From NCBI RefSeq assembly GCF_028554725.1, contig NC_071671.1:65776001-65840000 (forward strand): a stretch of 64,000 bases of DNA. Reading direction: 5' to 3'. The stretch's first letter is position 1; each line of letters begins with the position of its first letter. The position numbers and the translations under genes are program-made. Under the pieces are notes generated by a model. It searched no databases. It saw nothing but the letters and a program-made list of their open reading frames with translations, and was not told the DNA's origin. The stretch is from Zeugodacus cucurbitae. Its lineage: Eukaryota; Arthropoda; Insecta; Diptera; Tephritidae. Shown here one piece after another: positions 12,576 through 26,460 of the stretch.

Positions 12576-14886
12576 TAATAAGTTCTAATGATAAATATTC
12601 GATGATGTCACTTAAATATACTCTATCTTAAGACAGCTGAGATTCAGTCAATAACAATTCAACTGAAATAAACCTGACTCACTAACTTTTATCGAGAAGC
12701 GTACTATAATCAGCAGAAAAGTGAAGTAATAATATCAATAAACTATATATTTATGTGCATAACTGGCATTTTTTGGCGTTGGTGTGAATTATGATGATAA
12801 ATAAATTCAATTAACTTTACTCATTAATTCCGATTTGCTTGCCTGCCTGCTTTGCTGCCTGTTGTTGTTGTTGCATCAAGTGTTGGGCTATAAAATCGAG
12901 AAAACACGTCAATGGATTTTGAATGTACTTAGGTACATATGTGCATATGAATGTAAATAATCAAATGTACTCGTTTATTTGTGTGTGTGTGTGCACTATC
13001 AAATGTGTATGTAAATTTGTACACATATTTATATTCAATTAAAAAGCTTGCCAGATGACTAAGTGTGTTCTCTTCGAAGTCATAAAAAAGTCCACAGCAG
13101 GTAAATGTGAGAAATCAAAAACTCGTCATATTATTAAGTCAATATCGAAAAATGAAACACACACACACACTAGGCGGGAATGAGTATATTTGTTAGCATG
13201 TAAATAAACCGTTTGTGGAATACAATGCCTTCAGTGTGATGCCGACAACAATGAATGATATTTTTTCAGTTGTGATATCAACAACAACAACGTACAGCGT
13301 TGATGAGCTGCTTTTTTCGCTCTTTTCTTGGGAGCAAATAAAAGAGTTATAAATACGAAGATGAGAGGGGGTAGCGTTGGAGTCTGTGCCGCAGCTAAGT
13401 TCACACAGCGTTGCATGCTGTGGGATCTGATCAGGCTGCCTGGTGGTGTCAATTTGACTAAGCGTTGCTGTCACACGGCAGAGTCTCCAAGTTTCTTGTG
13501 TGTTTGGCTGTATGTCCGCACCTTGTTTGCTCTACGTCGTTTTGTCTGTCCAATTTCCAAGATTTCTTTTAATTTAAAATCACACTTGTTTTTTGATCGC
13601 ATATGTGAATTAATTGTTTAAATATTTACATTATTTGTTAGTGAGCTAAATGAATATTAAATGGCATACCTTTATACCAACCTATTCGTTCGTCACTGTA
13701 CGCTGAGTGGGTTAACAGCTTTCTTGGTAATATGCTGAAGATATGATTGTTCTTGCTGTGAGAATGTTGTTGTTGTAGTATTTGAGTTGTTTGATAGGCT
13801 TCATATTGTTTTTAACTTCGACCAACAACAATAACAACAACAATGAAGTCTTCTGAGCCATCTCTAAGCATTAAAGAAGCTCCGATCAGCAAGCTAGAGA
13901 GCTATTGATGTACTATTATTTCTTTTAACAGCGCTAATAAAGCACTTGTTAAGCAGGTGACAACAGCAGTTTACTTAAAAATAAAGTTAGGTGTTTTTTT
14001 TTATTGAGAAATTACGGTTTTCAATCTTGGTTGTTGTTGTTATAGTATTATTATCATAGGATACATCTGTATCTATGGAGATACACTTGAAGCTTGACTG
14101 TACGACTGAAGTAAAACGCACTTGTTTTCTGATTTATTTACATTAGTTTTATGACAACAACAACACGTAAAATATTTTACGAAAAACCACCAAATAGACA
14201 ATTGTATTGTTGTTGTAAAATTTTTGTGTAAATATTCGTTATTTTGTAGCTATTTTTTTTTTGTAGATATGTTTCCAAGTATGAATTTCCCACGCCATTT
14301 TATTTTAAGCGTTACTTAATAATCAAATAGAGAGTTTTAGCTTTTCTATTCCGAAAAAATATTTTTTTTTTATTTTTTAGATGTAACTGTTAAAAAGTCT
14401 TCTATGGAAATTCATTATACGTAAATTTCCTATACTGTTTATTCAATACTGTATTTAATGGTTGTTGAGCAGCTTCAAGTAGTGTTAATTTGATATCTTT
14501 GATAAAGCAGTTAAGCTTGGGAACACCGCATTTTTATTTGCTCATTGAGAGAGTGTGAAAATCATATAAAGAAAGTGTTAGAGTGCATTTAACAACTTGT
14601 TTAGATTTCCCAGTGGTTTGTGCTGTTTTTTTATATACTCAGATATTGATATATGCATGAATGCAAAGCTCGAAATATAGAGAAATTAGTTGATGGGAAA
14701 GAAGAAATAAGTAAGTAAAACGGTGGGAATGAATGGTGAATATTAAGTAGTATGAAAAAACATCCAAATCGGTCTTCAGTTTTTTATATTGAAGATGATC
14801 CGAGAGATGTTCAACTAATCTTACTAAAAGTTGAACAAACGAGCTGGATGTGCTGGGGGGGTCTCAAAAAATCAACCTCAACCTTG

Positions 14887-16229
14887 TTTTTATACTCTCG
14901 CAACAAAATTTGCTAAGAGAGTATTATAATTTTGTTCACATAACGGTTGTTTGTAAGTCATAAAACTAAACGAGTTAGATATAGGGTTATGTTACATTTG
15001 TACAACTTATCAAAATGATCAGGGTGACGAGACGAGTCAAAATCGGAATGTCTGTCTGTCCGTCCGTCTGTCCGTGCTACGGGTAACTTGAGTAAAAATT
15101 GAGATATCTTAACGAAACTTTGAACACGTATTCTTTGGCACCCTGAGGAGGTTGCTTTCGAAAATGGGCAAAATCGGAATTGCCACGCCCACAAAATGGC
15201 GAAAACCAAAAACCTATAAAGTGTCATAACTAAGCCTTAAATAAAGTTATAAAAGTAAAATTTGGAATAAAGGATCGCACTATGAAGGGGCATATGTGGA
15301 TGTAATTTAAGTGGGCGTGGCCCGCCCCCAAATCGGTTATTTGTATATATCTCGCAAACCAATAATGCTATATAAACCAAACTTTCTGCAGTCGGTTCTC
15401 CTACGTACCCCACCACACATCATGAAAATAGTTGAAATCGGATAATAACCACGCCCACCTCTCATACAAAGGTTAGGTTGAAAATAACTAAAAGTGAGTT
15501 AACTCACCAACGAAAAACGTCAGAAACACTAAATTTCACATAAATAATAGCAGAAGGAAGCTGCACTGAGATTTTTTTACAAAATGGAAAATGGGCGTGG
15601 CAACGCCCACTTATGGGTCAAAAACCATATCTCAGGAACTACTCGACCGATTCGAATGAAATTCGGTATGTATTATTTTCTTGACACCCTGATGACACGT
15701 GTGGAAAATAGTCGAAATCGGTTCACAACCACAACTACTTTCCATATAACTCATTTTTTAATTCCATCTTATTCCCTCACTTTATAATATATACATAAGG
15801 AACCAATGAAGATAGCGAAATAAAACTTTACACAAATACTGTATATGATCTGTGGCATCATTTGTAAAAAAATTGTCGAAATCGGACTATAACTTTTCAA
15901 TGCCCCGGATATCGAATATGAAGAACTCATTGCCTCAAGGTAACTTTTCACCGAAAATTTCGGTAAATCTCTTAGGTATCTCAATTTAATTCAGAGGAAA
16001 TATTTTTCTTCTAATAGTGTGCCTCTGTACCAGAAAAGCTTAAAATCGGGTCATAAATTCCCTTAATTTTCAAAAATACTTAATAGCTTATAAATCGGTT
16101 AATATGCGAAATATATTTATGCCGAATATATGGGTCAAATTGTGTGTTTTCTTAATAAAGATATAGCAATAAATTGCGAGAGTATAAAATATTCGGGTGC
16201 ACCCGATCTTAGCCTTTCCTTACTTGTTT
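14887..16229 (+). mobile_element. Non-coding dispersed repeat, copy A (~1.34 kb)
   Basis: It begins TTTTTATACTCTCGCAAC and ends with a TTGCGAGAGTATA stretch, a TTCGGGTGCACCCGA hairpin and TTACTTG. The outermost sequences are therefore inverted versions of each other. Internal landmarks shared with copies B and C are a GTCTGTCCGTCCGTC run, AAAATTGAGATATCTTAA, ACGCCCACAAAATGGCGAAA, repeated GTGGGCGTGG words and CATATCTCAGGAACTACT. No ORF has recognisable similarity to a transposase or replicase. I believe sequences of this kind are very abundant in higher-fly genomes. A non-autonomous DNA or Helitron-like element is plausible, but the class is not established. Confidence 0.8.
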
Positions 16230-16285
16230 AGAGCTAAAATTGTTTTGAGTATCAGGGTGGAAGTAGACGGAGTTGTCAGGAACAA

Positions 16286-16558
16286 GTAGTTTCACTTCTA
16301 CTGGTGCCAGAACACAAAGTCATTGAGGGCAACGAAATTGTAGACGGGATTGCCAAAAGGGTTGTACAACTATCAATTGGAAACGTCCAGATCAACATTG
16401 ACAAATCCATGTACTATCTATACGATGATATCGACAGGAGCATAGCAAGGAAAATAACGCTTTGGAAAAATATACCAGGGTACAAAATCGCTAAAGCCAT
16501 ATGTAATGCGGAAGACCAGAAATACACAAAATTCCTACTGTCGCTACTGACTCTCTCT
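16286..16558 (+). pseudogene. RNase H remnant of a non-LTR retrotransposon
   Basis: A frame reading LLVPEHKVIEGNEIVDGIAK matches the C-terminal catalytic segment of LINE RNase H domains (usual form WVPGHxxIxGNExADxLA). It is followed by the linker-like ITLWKNIPGYKIAKAIC and YTKFLLSLLTLS seen after RNase H in R1- and Jockey-group elements. The upstream part is in another frame with a stop, and the canonical Trp and His/Gly positions are altered, so this is a broken fragment. It lies directly after repeat copy A; no element boundary is visible. Confidence 0.72.
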
Positions 16559-17191
16559 TAGGTCCACAAAAACCGTTAGCCTTCGTTACAAACAAGTTAG
16601 TTGAATGAAGTATTAGATGATACTTATTCTCTCTTTAGGGATTTTAATTATTACAAAATGTGGAGAGTCGTAAACACTTTGAAAAGCCTCGGGACTGTAT
16701 ATGGCTTTCTTGGTAAGGCGGAAATAAATTTAAAGCTTTTAATAAATTTAATTTAAATTACTTTTGTTAGCACGGCCCTCTATAATCTCAAGTATAAAAT
16801 AATAACTTATAAATCCATAATTAAGTAGGAAGATTTAAGATTTTGATATTTAAAGCACAAAGTTTCTAAAATTAGTACCAAAACTACATAGACCACCCAA
16901 TAGAGGCATAAACTCATAACATAAGATTAACTTAACGATAATGAGAAGCCTGCAGTGGAAAACTTAAAATGACTTAATCATCGTCGGAATTCTTAATTAA
17001 GTACGTTGCTTACACGCACTGCAGGGCTTCTAAAATTATCCCCTCAAGTTCAGATTTAATTCGCCGCTTGATTGATACTATCAATTAAATCTATAGTTAT
17101 CACATCTCTCACTTAAATATGAGTGCGTTTACCCGCTTATGATTTGCGAAAAATTTCGCTTCAAATTCTCACATACATAATCTAATAAATC

Positions 17192-17274
17192 CACTGGCCA
17201 TCCCTCATTAACCACGAAGACCACCAATGTAATTAAAATTTAGCTAGCTAGTGGTTAATAAGAGGGAACCAGTG
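17192..17274. other. Imperfect 24-nt inverted repeat (hairpin)
   Basis: Left arm 17192-17215 reads CACTGG...CCCTC...ATTAACCAC. The reverse complement of the right arm 17251-17274 reads CACTGG..CCCTC..ATTAACCAC. The predicted stem has 6, 5 and 9 paired bases separated by a small internal loop and a 2-nt bulge, closed by a 35-nt loop. The size is like a microRNA precursor, but the arms also contain ATTAAC words of the kind bound by ARID and homeodomain proteins, so a DNA-level role is equally possible. Confidence 0.5.
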
Positions 17275-18780
17275 TAATTTAATTGAATTGGCTGTAAATT
17301 GAATGACTTTTCAATTATTGAGAAATCACAGCAAATCAGATTTTGGGGAAATTAAATCATTTTTAATATTAACATATAATGTGGGCACTCGGCGATCGTT
17401 TGATTCTAATGTCTTCCTCTACAGCACATATTTGGCGTTAATGAAGTGCCACTAGAAATTGATGATGCCACACAGCTATAATTTAGATTTAATCACATGG
17501 GGCAAAGCAAGCGTTGAACGGCGATCGGCGGTTGACGATCAATGCGCGATCATGGCGATCATTGAGTATCGGGAATGCGCATTTAAATGGCTGCTAATTT
17601 AATTAAGCGAATGATATGTGGCAAAGTAGGGATACAGACAGGGGCCACACACAAGTGTATTGTATTTAATGCGATGAGAAGTGCCAGCGCAGAGCGGAAG
17701 GGGCGCTTAGTAGCGGCATTTGGCAGTTAGCGCAGCGTTTGGCGTTAATGAATGATGTGTTTGTGAACGGTGATAAGTGGTTGCTGCCCTGTGGCAGCAT
17801 ATTAAAATTTATTAATTTAAAAAATATACAGATTTGAATGCATGATTTCGATAATGTGTCGAGAATTCCGGTTGCTTCTAACCATTTTATAAGTATGTTT
17901 GTGTATAATTATTGCATTTTTTTTCTCGATGCCTTGTTCATTGACTCTGCCTGTAAACGGTTTATAACGCGTTGATCGCTTAGTTATTTGCAGATTATTC
18001 GTTTAGTTGGCCGTTAGACCGTTTATTTCGCTCATTTATCATTCATTTGCTTACATATTTACATTTATTTGAATTTTTGGATATTTTTAGTGCGTTCAAC
18101 GCTTCATAATAACCCTGTTTATACTTAATTTAATTAGCCACATTTTATATTTATTGTTATTAACTTTTGCTGTTGACCCTTTAGGCTTACAAGTCGTTGG
18201 CTAATACATTATTCCTCTATCTAAATTTCTTCAATGGACATACATACATTGTCAATATATCTACGTACGTATCCATGTCTGTGTCCGTTTTTCACTTCCC
18301 ATTCATGCCGTCCACATTTTCTATGTTCAGCTCAAATTCACCATATTCTTATTTTCGTCATCCGCTTGCTGTTGCCCTCTTCTCGTCACTTCTATTGCCA
18401 ATTTCGTTAAACGGAAATAGCAACACGTGCTGCGTGTCTGGCGGCACATTTGTGCCACACAACCAACCAACCAATGATCAAATTCTTCGTTCGTCCACTT
18501 TTTGCCGTTATTTGACTATTGTACGACTTCGATCGTCAGTATATGTCTGTATGTGTGTTTATGTTGCACTGTGTTGAAGTTTAAGTGTTGCCACATTAAA
18601 TAAGACAAAGTTGTTGAGATTTTATCGAAAGAAATTTTGACTTTTGAAAATTCATTGATGTTTTGTTGTTTGTATTTTGCGGAGGCGTACTAGAGTATAT
18701 GTAAGTGTGAAAATAGCAGAAAATAATTAATCTCAAAAGGAACTGCTTCCGAAGGGAAACATATAGGTAATCTTAAAACA

Positions 18781-18825
18781 ATGGCGATGGAGCACTATGA
18801 TAATTTGGAGAATATTATTAAAACT
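18781..18825 (+). CDS. Candidate alternative first coding exon (15 codons)
   Basis: ATG at 18781 in a strong start context (AAACAATGG) opens MAMEHYDNLENIIKT and ends at ACT|GTAAGTATG, a near-consensus donor in phase 0. That is the phase needed to join the retn exons at 32883, 33839 or 50117. An in-frame stop upstream (18724-18726) shows this is not part of a longer frame. I do not recognise the peptide. Start plus strong donor could occur by chance in 23 kb of intron, so this is only a candidate. Confidence 0.25.
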
Positions 18826-21800
18826 GTAAGTATGCCCCTACAAGTTTAAGATTGTTTTCACAAAACGCTTGATCACTGTTCGTCAATGACTCATCAGGCG
18901 ACCGTTATCTACGACATGAAGTATACTTAAAAGATTTTCAGATTATTTCTGGGACCGGTTAGCAATAATCAAAATTTTCTAATTTTGGGAGACCTGAATG
19001 AAAAATCTGAATATTTAATACCTATGGATATCTAATATTTTGATCACTTTATATTGAAAGAACTTTGTTCCAAAATTACATCAAATATAGAACATATATT
19101 TTGTTTTACTTGAGAAAACCGATCCATATAAATATGTCTACCGGGTATAAACGCTCACAATTTCAACAGCTCTAGCTTTTCTGATTGATGTTTCAAGTAA
19201 TTATCTATGAATACGTTGTCTATATACTTCAAAAGATCATAATTCTAACAAGATTCTTCACAAAATATGTTTGGAAAATGTCCCATTGTAGTCCATAATG
19301 TAAAGACTTTTTTTGGAAACGAACTCTATGGATAATATATCAGACTTGATTTTTAAAACGATTGGCAAAACATATCAATTTCGATAACATTCTACCAATT
19401 TGCTACCTTTACGACAAAATCGTATAGACTTACTAGCTATATAAAAGGCAAACTTTTTTCAAAATATGTATTTCAAATTATGACCTATCTAATGTAGCTA
19501 TTGCCTGCTATGGTGACCCTTTCAATATGCCGCCTCAATAAAAAACCGCCATCGAAGTTACCGTTATGAATGCACATGGTAGTATAACGAAAATGGCGGC
19601 AACAGTGATGATAAAAGCCATTACACATTTGTATGTTCATATGTATCTAATTGCATACATACAAACTAATTCACTCATATGTGTATGTATCTACCAACTC
19701 GTAAGTTTGGATTAAAAGTAGAGCGCCGCTGTGTGGCGAGTGTCAACACCATCGCCTAGAGCGTTACGCATCGGAGGGGGGCCATATGGATTAGGCTGAC
19801 CGGTTTCCGCGTTTAAGCGCGTCGAAGTTGCGAGCGGCCTAAGCGGTTTGGTAACTAATTTTTATAAACTCGCGGGCATTTGTGTATTCAAATGAAGGTA
19901 AATATGCATATTTATGTATGTGGATGTACAGATACATAGCTATGAGTGTAAAAAATATGTAAATTTTATATTGACTGCACATATTTGCACTATGTATTTT
20001 TGTATGCGTATATGATAGCTAGATACATACATACATATGTGTCTTCTTGTGTTTGCTTCGAGTGCCAGCGCACGCCATTGCGGTTTTTGGACGGCTCTTT
20101 TTTTGTTTTTTATTTATTTTTTGCCATTCGCAATTGTTTTTTTTATTTTTTCCACTTCATTGCCTTGGGGTTAAACTAATCGCAGGCGCTTATACGCGGA
20201 GTTTCGGCGCGCTGTCTTGCATTATGCACATTTGCAGAGCAGCCATTGTTTGATTTTAAAGTATGAGCGTACTTCATGTATTTTGAATATGTGTGTTGTA
20301 TGCCAATTTATAAATATTTTGTATCATTTTGGATGTATATTTCATAGTTTCGTTTATTCAGAGTATTACTTTGCAGGCAATAAATAGTTATACTCAAAAG
20401 AGTATATGAGTATATATAAAGTGAATTTTAAAATTTGAATTTGTAGATTTTTGGTTTGTTTGTGCGTTTGTGTTCCCATTTATTTGCAACATAATTTGTA
20501 TGTATGTTTGTATGTCTGCGGATGCATATGTATTTCATTAGTGGTTTGCAGGAAGTTTCGCGCACTCACGCTGTCACTTAAAGCAACACTGCGGGGTGCA
20601 TCCGGAAAACAGCATTCGCATCATCCGCTTCAACCATTTTAATTTATTTATATAAATACGAGCATATGTATATTCGTACTTTTGTTGAAATAATTATCTA
20701 TATGCAAATCTCAGTACAGTCAGCATTTCCCATTGGATTTTGTAGCACGGAAAGAAATGAATCACTATTTTAGAGCATAGTGATCGTCGAGGAGGCAAAA
20801 ATTTCGGAGTGGTGGACCATTGGCCCTTCTTTTTGCCACTAGAACCACTATTTATTTTCAGCTATAATGAACGCTAAAGAGAGATGCTAGGAAATTTTAT
20901 AGGCCGGAATTCGGAATGCCACTCAGTAATTAATGAATATCGTGGAACATAGGGCCTCATTGAAGTATCCAATGTACTCATACCTAAAATGTTAACTGTA
21001 TTAAAATTGCACCTTCAAAGTCTAAGACAACTGCCGTCTAGAGATCTGAGAAAAACTAGGTAAAGCTGTGTAGTGCCTTTAAGGCGGAGTAGAGTTTAAT
21101 AATAAAGTATATTTGAAAAAAAATTAAATTTTCATGAAACCTTGAAATCGCTGTACATATAATAAAGACTTGTTATTGTATACACAACTGATAGAAATTG
21201 CATTCCCTAGTTCCTTGTATTAAAAACATCTTTACATCTTTAGGTTTTGGGTATTACCCATATTTTATAAACCCAAATAAAGATATAAGTAAATATATAC
21301 CAACAAATACACATACATATGTATATATGTACATATATATTTAAATATATGTGCAATAATGTGTACACATTTTATTTATTTTTTTTTGTGTTCTCAAATC
21401 ACCAAAAAATTTCCATACACCACTAACATCCAAAATCTCATAAAATACTTGAGCATATTATTATTGTATTTTTGTGAAAATTTACGACTAATCCAATGCA
21501 CATTAAACCAACAACAATAAAAACAAAAATATATAACCATAAAATAAGTTGAAGAACTCAATCTGTTTTCGATATGCTTCAAAACAATGCCGCCAAACAA
21601 AGGACAATGTGTCAGGCCCAGTTTGCGATATCTGCTGCTTGTTAAACTACGCACACAGACACATACATACACTAACAAACATATGTTTAAGCGTGTAAGC
21701 AGTTGATCCTTGCGGCTAAAAGTGGAAAAACACACACAAATTTAATACACTAGTCCAGCTATTATTTTTGTTGTTGTAATTCTTGGAAAATCAAATGATC

Positions 21801-23015
21801 CTTCACAGTGTAATAATATGCATATAACTAACACAGATTTACAAACATACATACATTGGCTTTATATATGTATGAGTGTGTTTGGTGTTGTTGTCACCGG
21901 CGACGAATGCGCATAATCTCTTATCCTTCAAGCATAATGCGATGATCCTGATCCTGTTGGCACGTTGCGCCTGCGTGCACAATCAAACTATATTCATTGA
22001 CATGTATAATGAAGAGAAATCAGCATTTGATTGTCATTTGTCTGGCTGGCAGGCTGGCGCACAGGCGGGTCGCTGCAAAATGGCGACAAAGCCATGGATG
22101 TGTGTATGTGTGTTTTATGAATAAATAAGCATATAAAGTAACATCGTTGCGATGTGGTTGATTCTGCGACTGCCGTTTTGCAAACAGCAACTCTAGAAGA
22201 CAAAGCGGAAGACATAAGGAAAAATCTGGACACTGAAAGGACATCAACTTTTAGTACCTAAATTGAAAATAAGAATATATATACATATATGAACACTATC
22301 TAAATAAGTCGCCTATCTTGTATTAGCGCGCCAACTAGCTGCGTCTGCGCATTGCCCTTGCTGTAACCTACCTTGGTGCGGTCCTTTCATTACACACAAA
22401 TAAATATTTTGCTGCTATTTTCGGTAGTAAGCGATTTTCCTCGCTTATATTACAGACAATGTCTCAATAGTTTTATATGGAATTTCCTTTTTCTGCATTT
22501 ATTATCGCCTAAAATGTCGTTGCTCGTACTTTCCTGTGAGTACCGTATTTAATTGCTGTTCTTAGTAAGCAGTGCTATGACAATTATGCATCTACAAATG
22601 TTCAGAATTGATTTTCAAAATTTTATGAGCACTTTCTCGATTTTCAATATCGTATTTTGTTCGAAAATTTGTAGTTTTTCGTGGAAAAAGTAATTTATGC
22701 TGTGATTAGAGACATATTTATTTAAGTAGTTCGACGAGTAATAAAAGTCACAAATTTTTATTGGTTACATAAGTGAGTATATGTACATACATATATAATA
22801 TAAGTAAATATTTATCTTTCATAGACATGTTTTAATATATGTATAGGGAAAGGAATATATAGGGCGAGGAACAGGCAGAAAAGCACCCCAAAGTTATTAA
22901 AAATGAAGGAACAAAATATATGAGTTGGTATATAATACTTTATAAATTCTTTGGTAGTATAGTTTAAATTGCAGTAACTGTGCAAAGTTTCGCTCCGATA
23001 TCTTGCTGGTGCTTA

Positions 23016-24425
23016 ATTTTTATACTCTCGCAACAAAGTTAATAAAGAGAGTATTATAGTTGTTTGTGTCACCAAAAACGGAAAGAGTTAGATATGGGAT
23101 TATATATATATAAATGACCAGGAGGACGAGTGAAGCTGAAATCCAGATGTCTGTCCGTCCGTCTATCTGTGCAAGCGATAGCTTGAGTAAAAATTGAGAT
23201 ATCTTAATGAACACATGTTCCTTGGGACCGTGAGAGGGTTGCTTTCGAAAATTGGCAAAATCGGACCACTGCTGCGCCCACAAAATGGCGAAAACCAAAA
23301 ACACATAAAGTGTCATAACTAAGCCATAAATAAAGTAATAAAAGTAAAATTTGGAATAAAGGATCGCACTAGGAAGGGGCATATTTATGTGTAATTTTTT
23401 TGGTGAAGTGGGCGTGGGGCCCTAAATCGGTTATTTGTATATATCTCGCAAACCAATGAAGCTATATAAACCAAACTTTCTGCAGTCGATTCTCTTACGT
23501 ACCCCATCACACATCATGAAAATAGTTGAAATCGGATAATATCCACGCCCACCTCCCATACAAAGGTTAGGTTGAAAATTGCTAAAAGTACGTTAACTCA
23601 CTAACGAAAAACGTCAGACACACTAAATTTTACAGAAGAAATAGCAGAAGGGAGCTGCACACAGATTTTTTTTACAAAATGGGAAATGGGCGTGGCATCG
23701 TCCACTTATGGGTCAAAAACCATATCTCAGGAACTACTCGACAGATTTCAATGAAATTCGGTATATAATATTTTCTTGACACCCTGATAACACGGACAAA
23801 AAATGGGCAATCGGTTCACAATCACGCCTACTTCCCATATAAATCAATTTAGAATTCCATCTTATTCCTTCACTTTATAATATATACATAAGGAACTAAT
23901 GAAGATAGCGGAAAACTTATTTGTGTAAAGTATCATCTCATATCATCTCTGGCTTCATTTGTGAAAAATTTGTCGAAAAAGGACTATAACTTTTCAAGGC
24001 CCCAGATATCGAACACGTTGAACTCAGCGCCAAAGGGTAAATTTTAACCGAAAGTATGGGTAAATCTCTTGATAATTTTATGTAATTCAGAGAAATTATT
24101 TTCTTCTAATAGAGTTCTAGTCCAAAACATCTCCTAGCTCCCATATACCTATAATTAGATTTTTAAAAACTACGGTGGGCTTTATTCCGCATATGTATAT
24201 GTATTGATTAATATTTAAGCAAAATTAAGTGAGCGTATAGTCTTGGATATTGTGCATCTTGCTGGTGAAAATGAATGAAATCGGTTCTGGAATTACCTAT
24301 GACCATTTTCGTTATTCTATTAAACTTTATGCCGAATTTATGGGTAAATTTGTGTGTTATCTTAATAAAATTTCTTCAATAAGTTGCGAGAGTTGTACCC
24401 GAACTTAACCCTTTTTTACTTGTTT
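23016..24425 (+). mobile_element. Non-coding dispersed repeat, copy B (~1.41 kb)
   Basis: Same family and orientation as 14887-16229, with the same start (TTTTTATACTCTCGCAAC) and end (...GTTGCGAGAG...ACTTG). Most of the body aligns at high identity, for example ATAAAGTGTCATAACTAAGC and CATATCTCAGGAACTACTCG. The terminal TTCGGGTGCACCCGA hairpin is largely deleted, leaving TTGTACCCGAAC. A stretch near 24120-24300 is not matched in copy A. No coding capacity is evident. Confidence 0.8.
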
Positions 24426-24427
24426 TA

Positions 24428-24640
24428 GGTATATATTTTAAAGTGAACGAATGAGATGTAATTCACAATTGTGTTATATGGGAAGTAATCGTAGTCGTAT
24501 AGCATCATTGAGATGCCAAGTATATGGTTCGAACCGAATTTGGTTGAAATTGGTCTAGTAGTTTCTGAGATATGATTTTTTACCAGAAAGTGGGCGACGC
24601 CTTGCCTATTTTCCATTTCTTGTAGCGATCTGAGTGCAGC
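24428..24640 (-). mobile_element. Diverged inverted fragment of the same dispersed repeat
   Basis: Abutting the end of copy B but inverted. The reverse complement contains CATATCTCAGAAACTACTAG, GAAATGGAAAATAGGCAAGG and GGTTCGAACCATATA in the order found in copies A and B, though noticeably diverged. The pair forms a tail-to-tail arrangement with copy B. Confidence 0.6.
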
Positions 24641-26237
24641 TGCTGCGCAAGTTGGTGCTAGAGTGTAATAAACTTGTATTTATTATGAATAATATTAAAA
24701 GGTAAAGAAGGTTATAAAACCTTGTTTCTGTAGAAAACATCTTAATCTTAATATTTTTAATTTGCTAAAAAATTAAGATTCTAAGTTGTAAGTGATATTA
24801 AACGTGAGAAATAAAAGTTTTCTGTAGTTAAACAATAGTTATATTATCACAATGAAAGCCAAAAAAAGTCTACAATGTAGTTCAAAGAAAATTCTCAAAC
24901 AATTAGCAAACAAAATCGCATATAAATTTCAACCGCGTAATGGATTTTCTAATTAAAATAAAATTAAATTAAATGAAGAAAAATGCTACGACATTTCGCG
25001 GTACTATTAAATGCTTACGCAACACAATCTTTGTAATTAGTACAAAATAGTAAATTATTTTATTTATGCCGGCGTGCATTTTGGTGATAAAATGTCAACG
25101 CGATAAAGTGCAAGCATACACACATGCATAGAAATGCATGAATTTTTATACCGTAATATTACATGTGGGCGATTAGAAGAGACCCAGTAGGAAATTTTTG
25201 CTGAAATTACATACTGGTAGGCAATATTGACTTGCATGCAATTGGTGTGCCAACAGGTGCGCTCATTTACATACATACATTCATAGCATATATTTATGTA
25301 GATGTATGCACTCACTTGTGTCATGTGCTACGAATATGTCGATAAAATTGAAATAGTAAATTTTCATTAATATTAAAAGTCATTAAAGCGCGTTGCCTGC
25401 CTGCCTGCCTGCCTTATCGCCTACATACTCATGAGCGGCGCAACGCCGCCGGCCAACGAATAGCCCCAAAACGAAATGCATTGCACCAATACAAGCGAAC
25501 GCTAAGTTGTGTGAGCGCCAATCGCTATTGAGGTAGCAATAAATTTGTGTGTGTGTGTTTATCGCATTGCTTTTGGCACAAATGATAATAAAAGTTTCAT
25601 GTAAATTAAAATTTTCACGTTGCGAGCGACACAAATACACGCACACACACAGAGTGGCGTTCGTACGCGCCAGTGATTGCGAAGCAAATTATTTTTAAGT
25701 TTATTTGTTGAAAAAAAAAAATTGTTTCTTAATAAATTAAAATAAAAGGAAGAAATGAATTCATGTCGTCGCAGTGCAATTACTTAGTTGTATACAAACG
25801 TACATATGTATGTATATGTATCTATATGTAAGTGTGTGCATTAACATTTGTATGGCTTGTAGCTACAATGCTTTACATTATTGCAATATATACATATGTA
25901 CATATGTACGAGTATGTAAGTTAGAATTGTTTCACGATGTTAATAATTGAATTGCGATAAAATCAATTATTTATTTCTATGTAGATATGCATAATTATAT
26001 ATGTTTGCACTTTCAATTAAGTGTGTAGGTAAATAAATCAATATAATTTTCCGGCTCCAGTCACACAATCGCATGATTCCGTAGAAAATACTATAAAGGA
26101 ATTTATTCCATTATAATTATAGTGTGATGAAAAAATAGCGTGATAAATTCCTATTTCTGATTTGTTTGATTTTTAATGTTATTTTTGTGACCATAAAAAA
26201 TTATTGATTGCAATTACGCACAGTAATTTCTAATAGC

Positions 26238-26291
26238 TAATAGCTCGGCTATAACCGCGTAAGCGGTTTCTACGCCAGTTAAGAAGTTAAG
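26238..26291 (+). mobile_element. 54-bp RTE 3'-end stub with target duplication
   Basis: The core GGCTATAACCGCGTAAGCGG, then TTTCTACGCC, matches the last bases of the complete RTE (minus strand of 36040-36075: GGCTATAATCGCTTAAAGCG, then GTTCCTACGCC). It is followed by a short tandem tail, AGTTAAGAAGTTAAG. A perfect 13-bp direct repeat, AATTTCTAATAGC, brackets it at 26225-26237 and 26292-26304. It is thus an extremely 5'-truncated retrotransposition event in the opposite orientation to the full-length copy. Confidence 0.85.
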
Positions 26292-26460
26292 AATTTCTAA
26301 TAGCATGTTCGTTCATATCATTTTTAACTCGAAAACAATATTATTAATGCGATATAAACTTCTATGGGAAATATAAATTATAAATTGTTCTCAATATAAT
26401 ATCATCATTATTAATTTTTCTAAGTTTTCAATCTTACATTTTTGGCAATAACATAGAATT

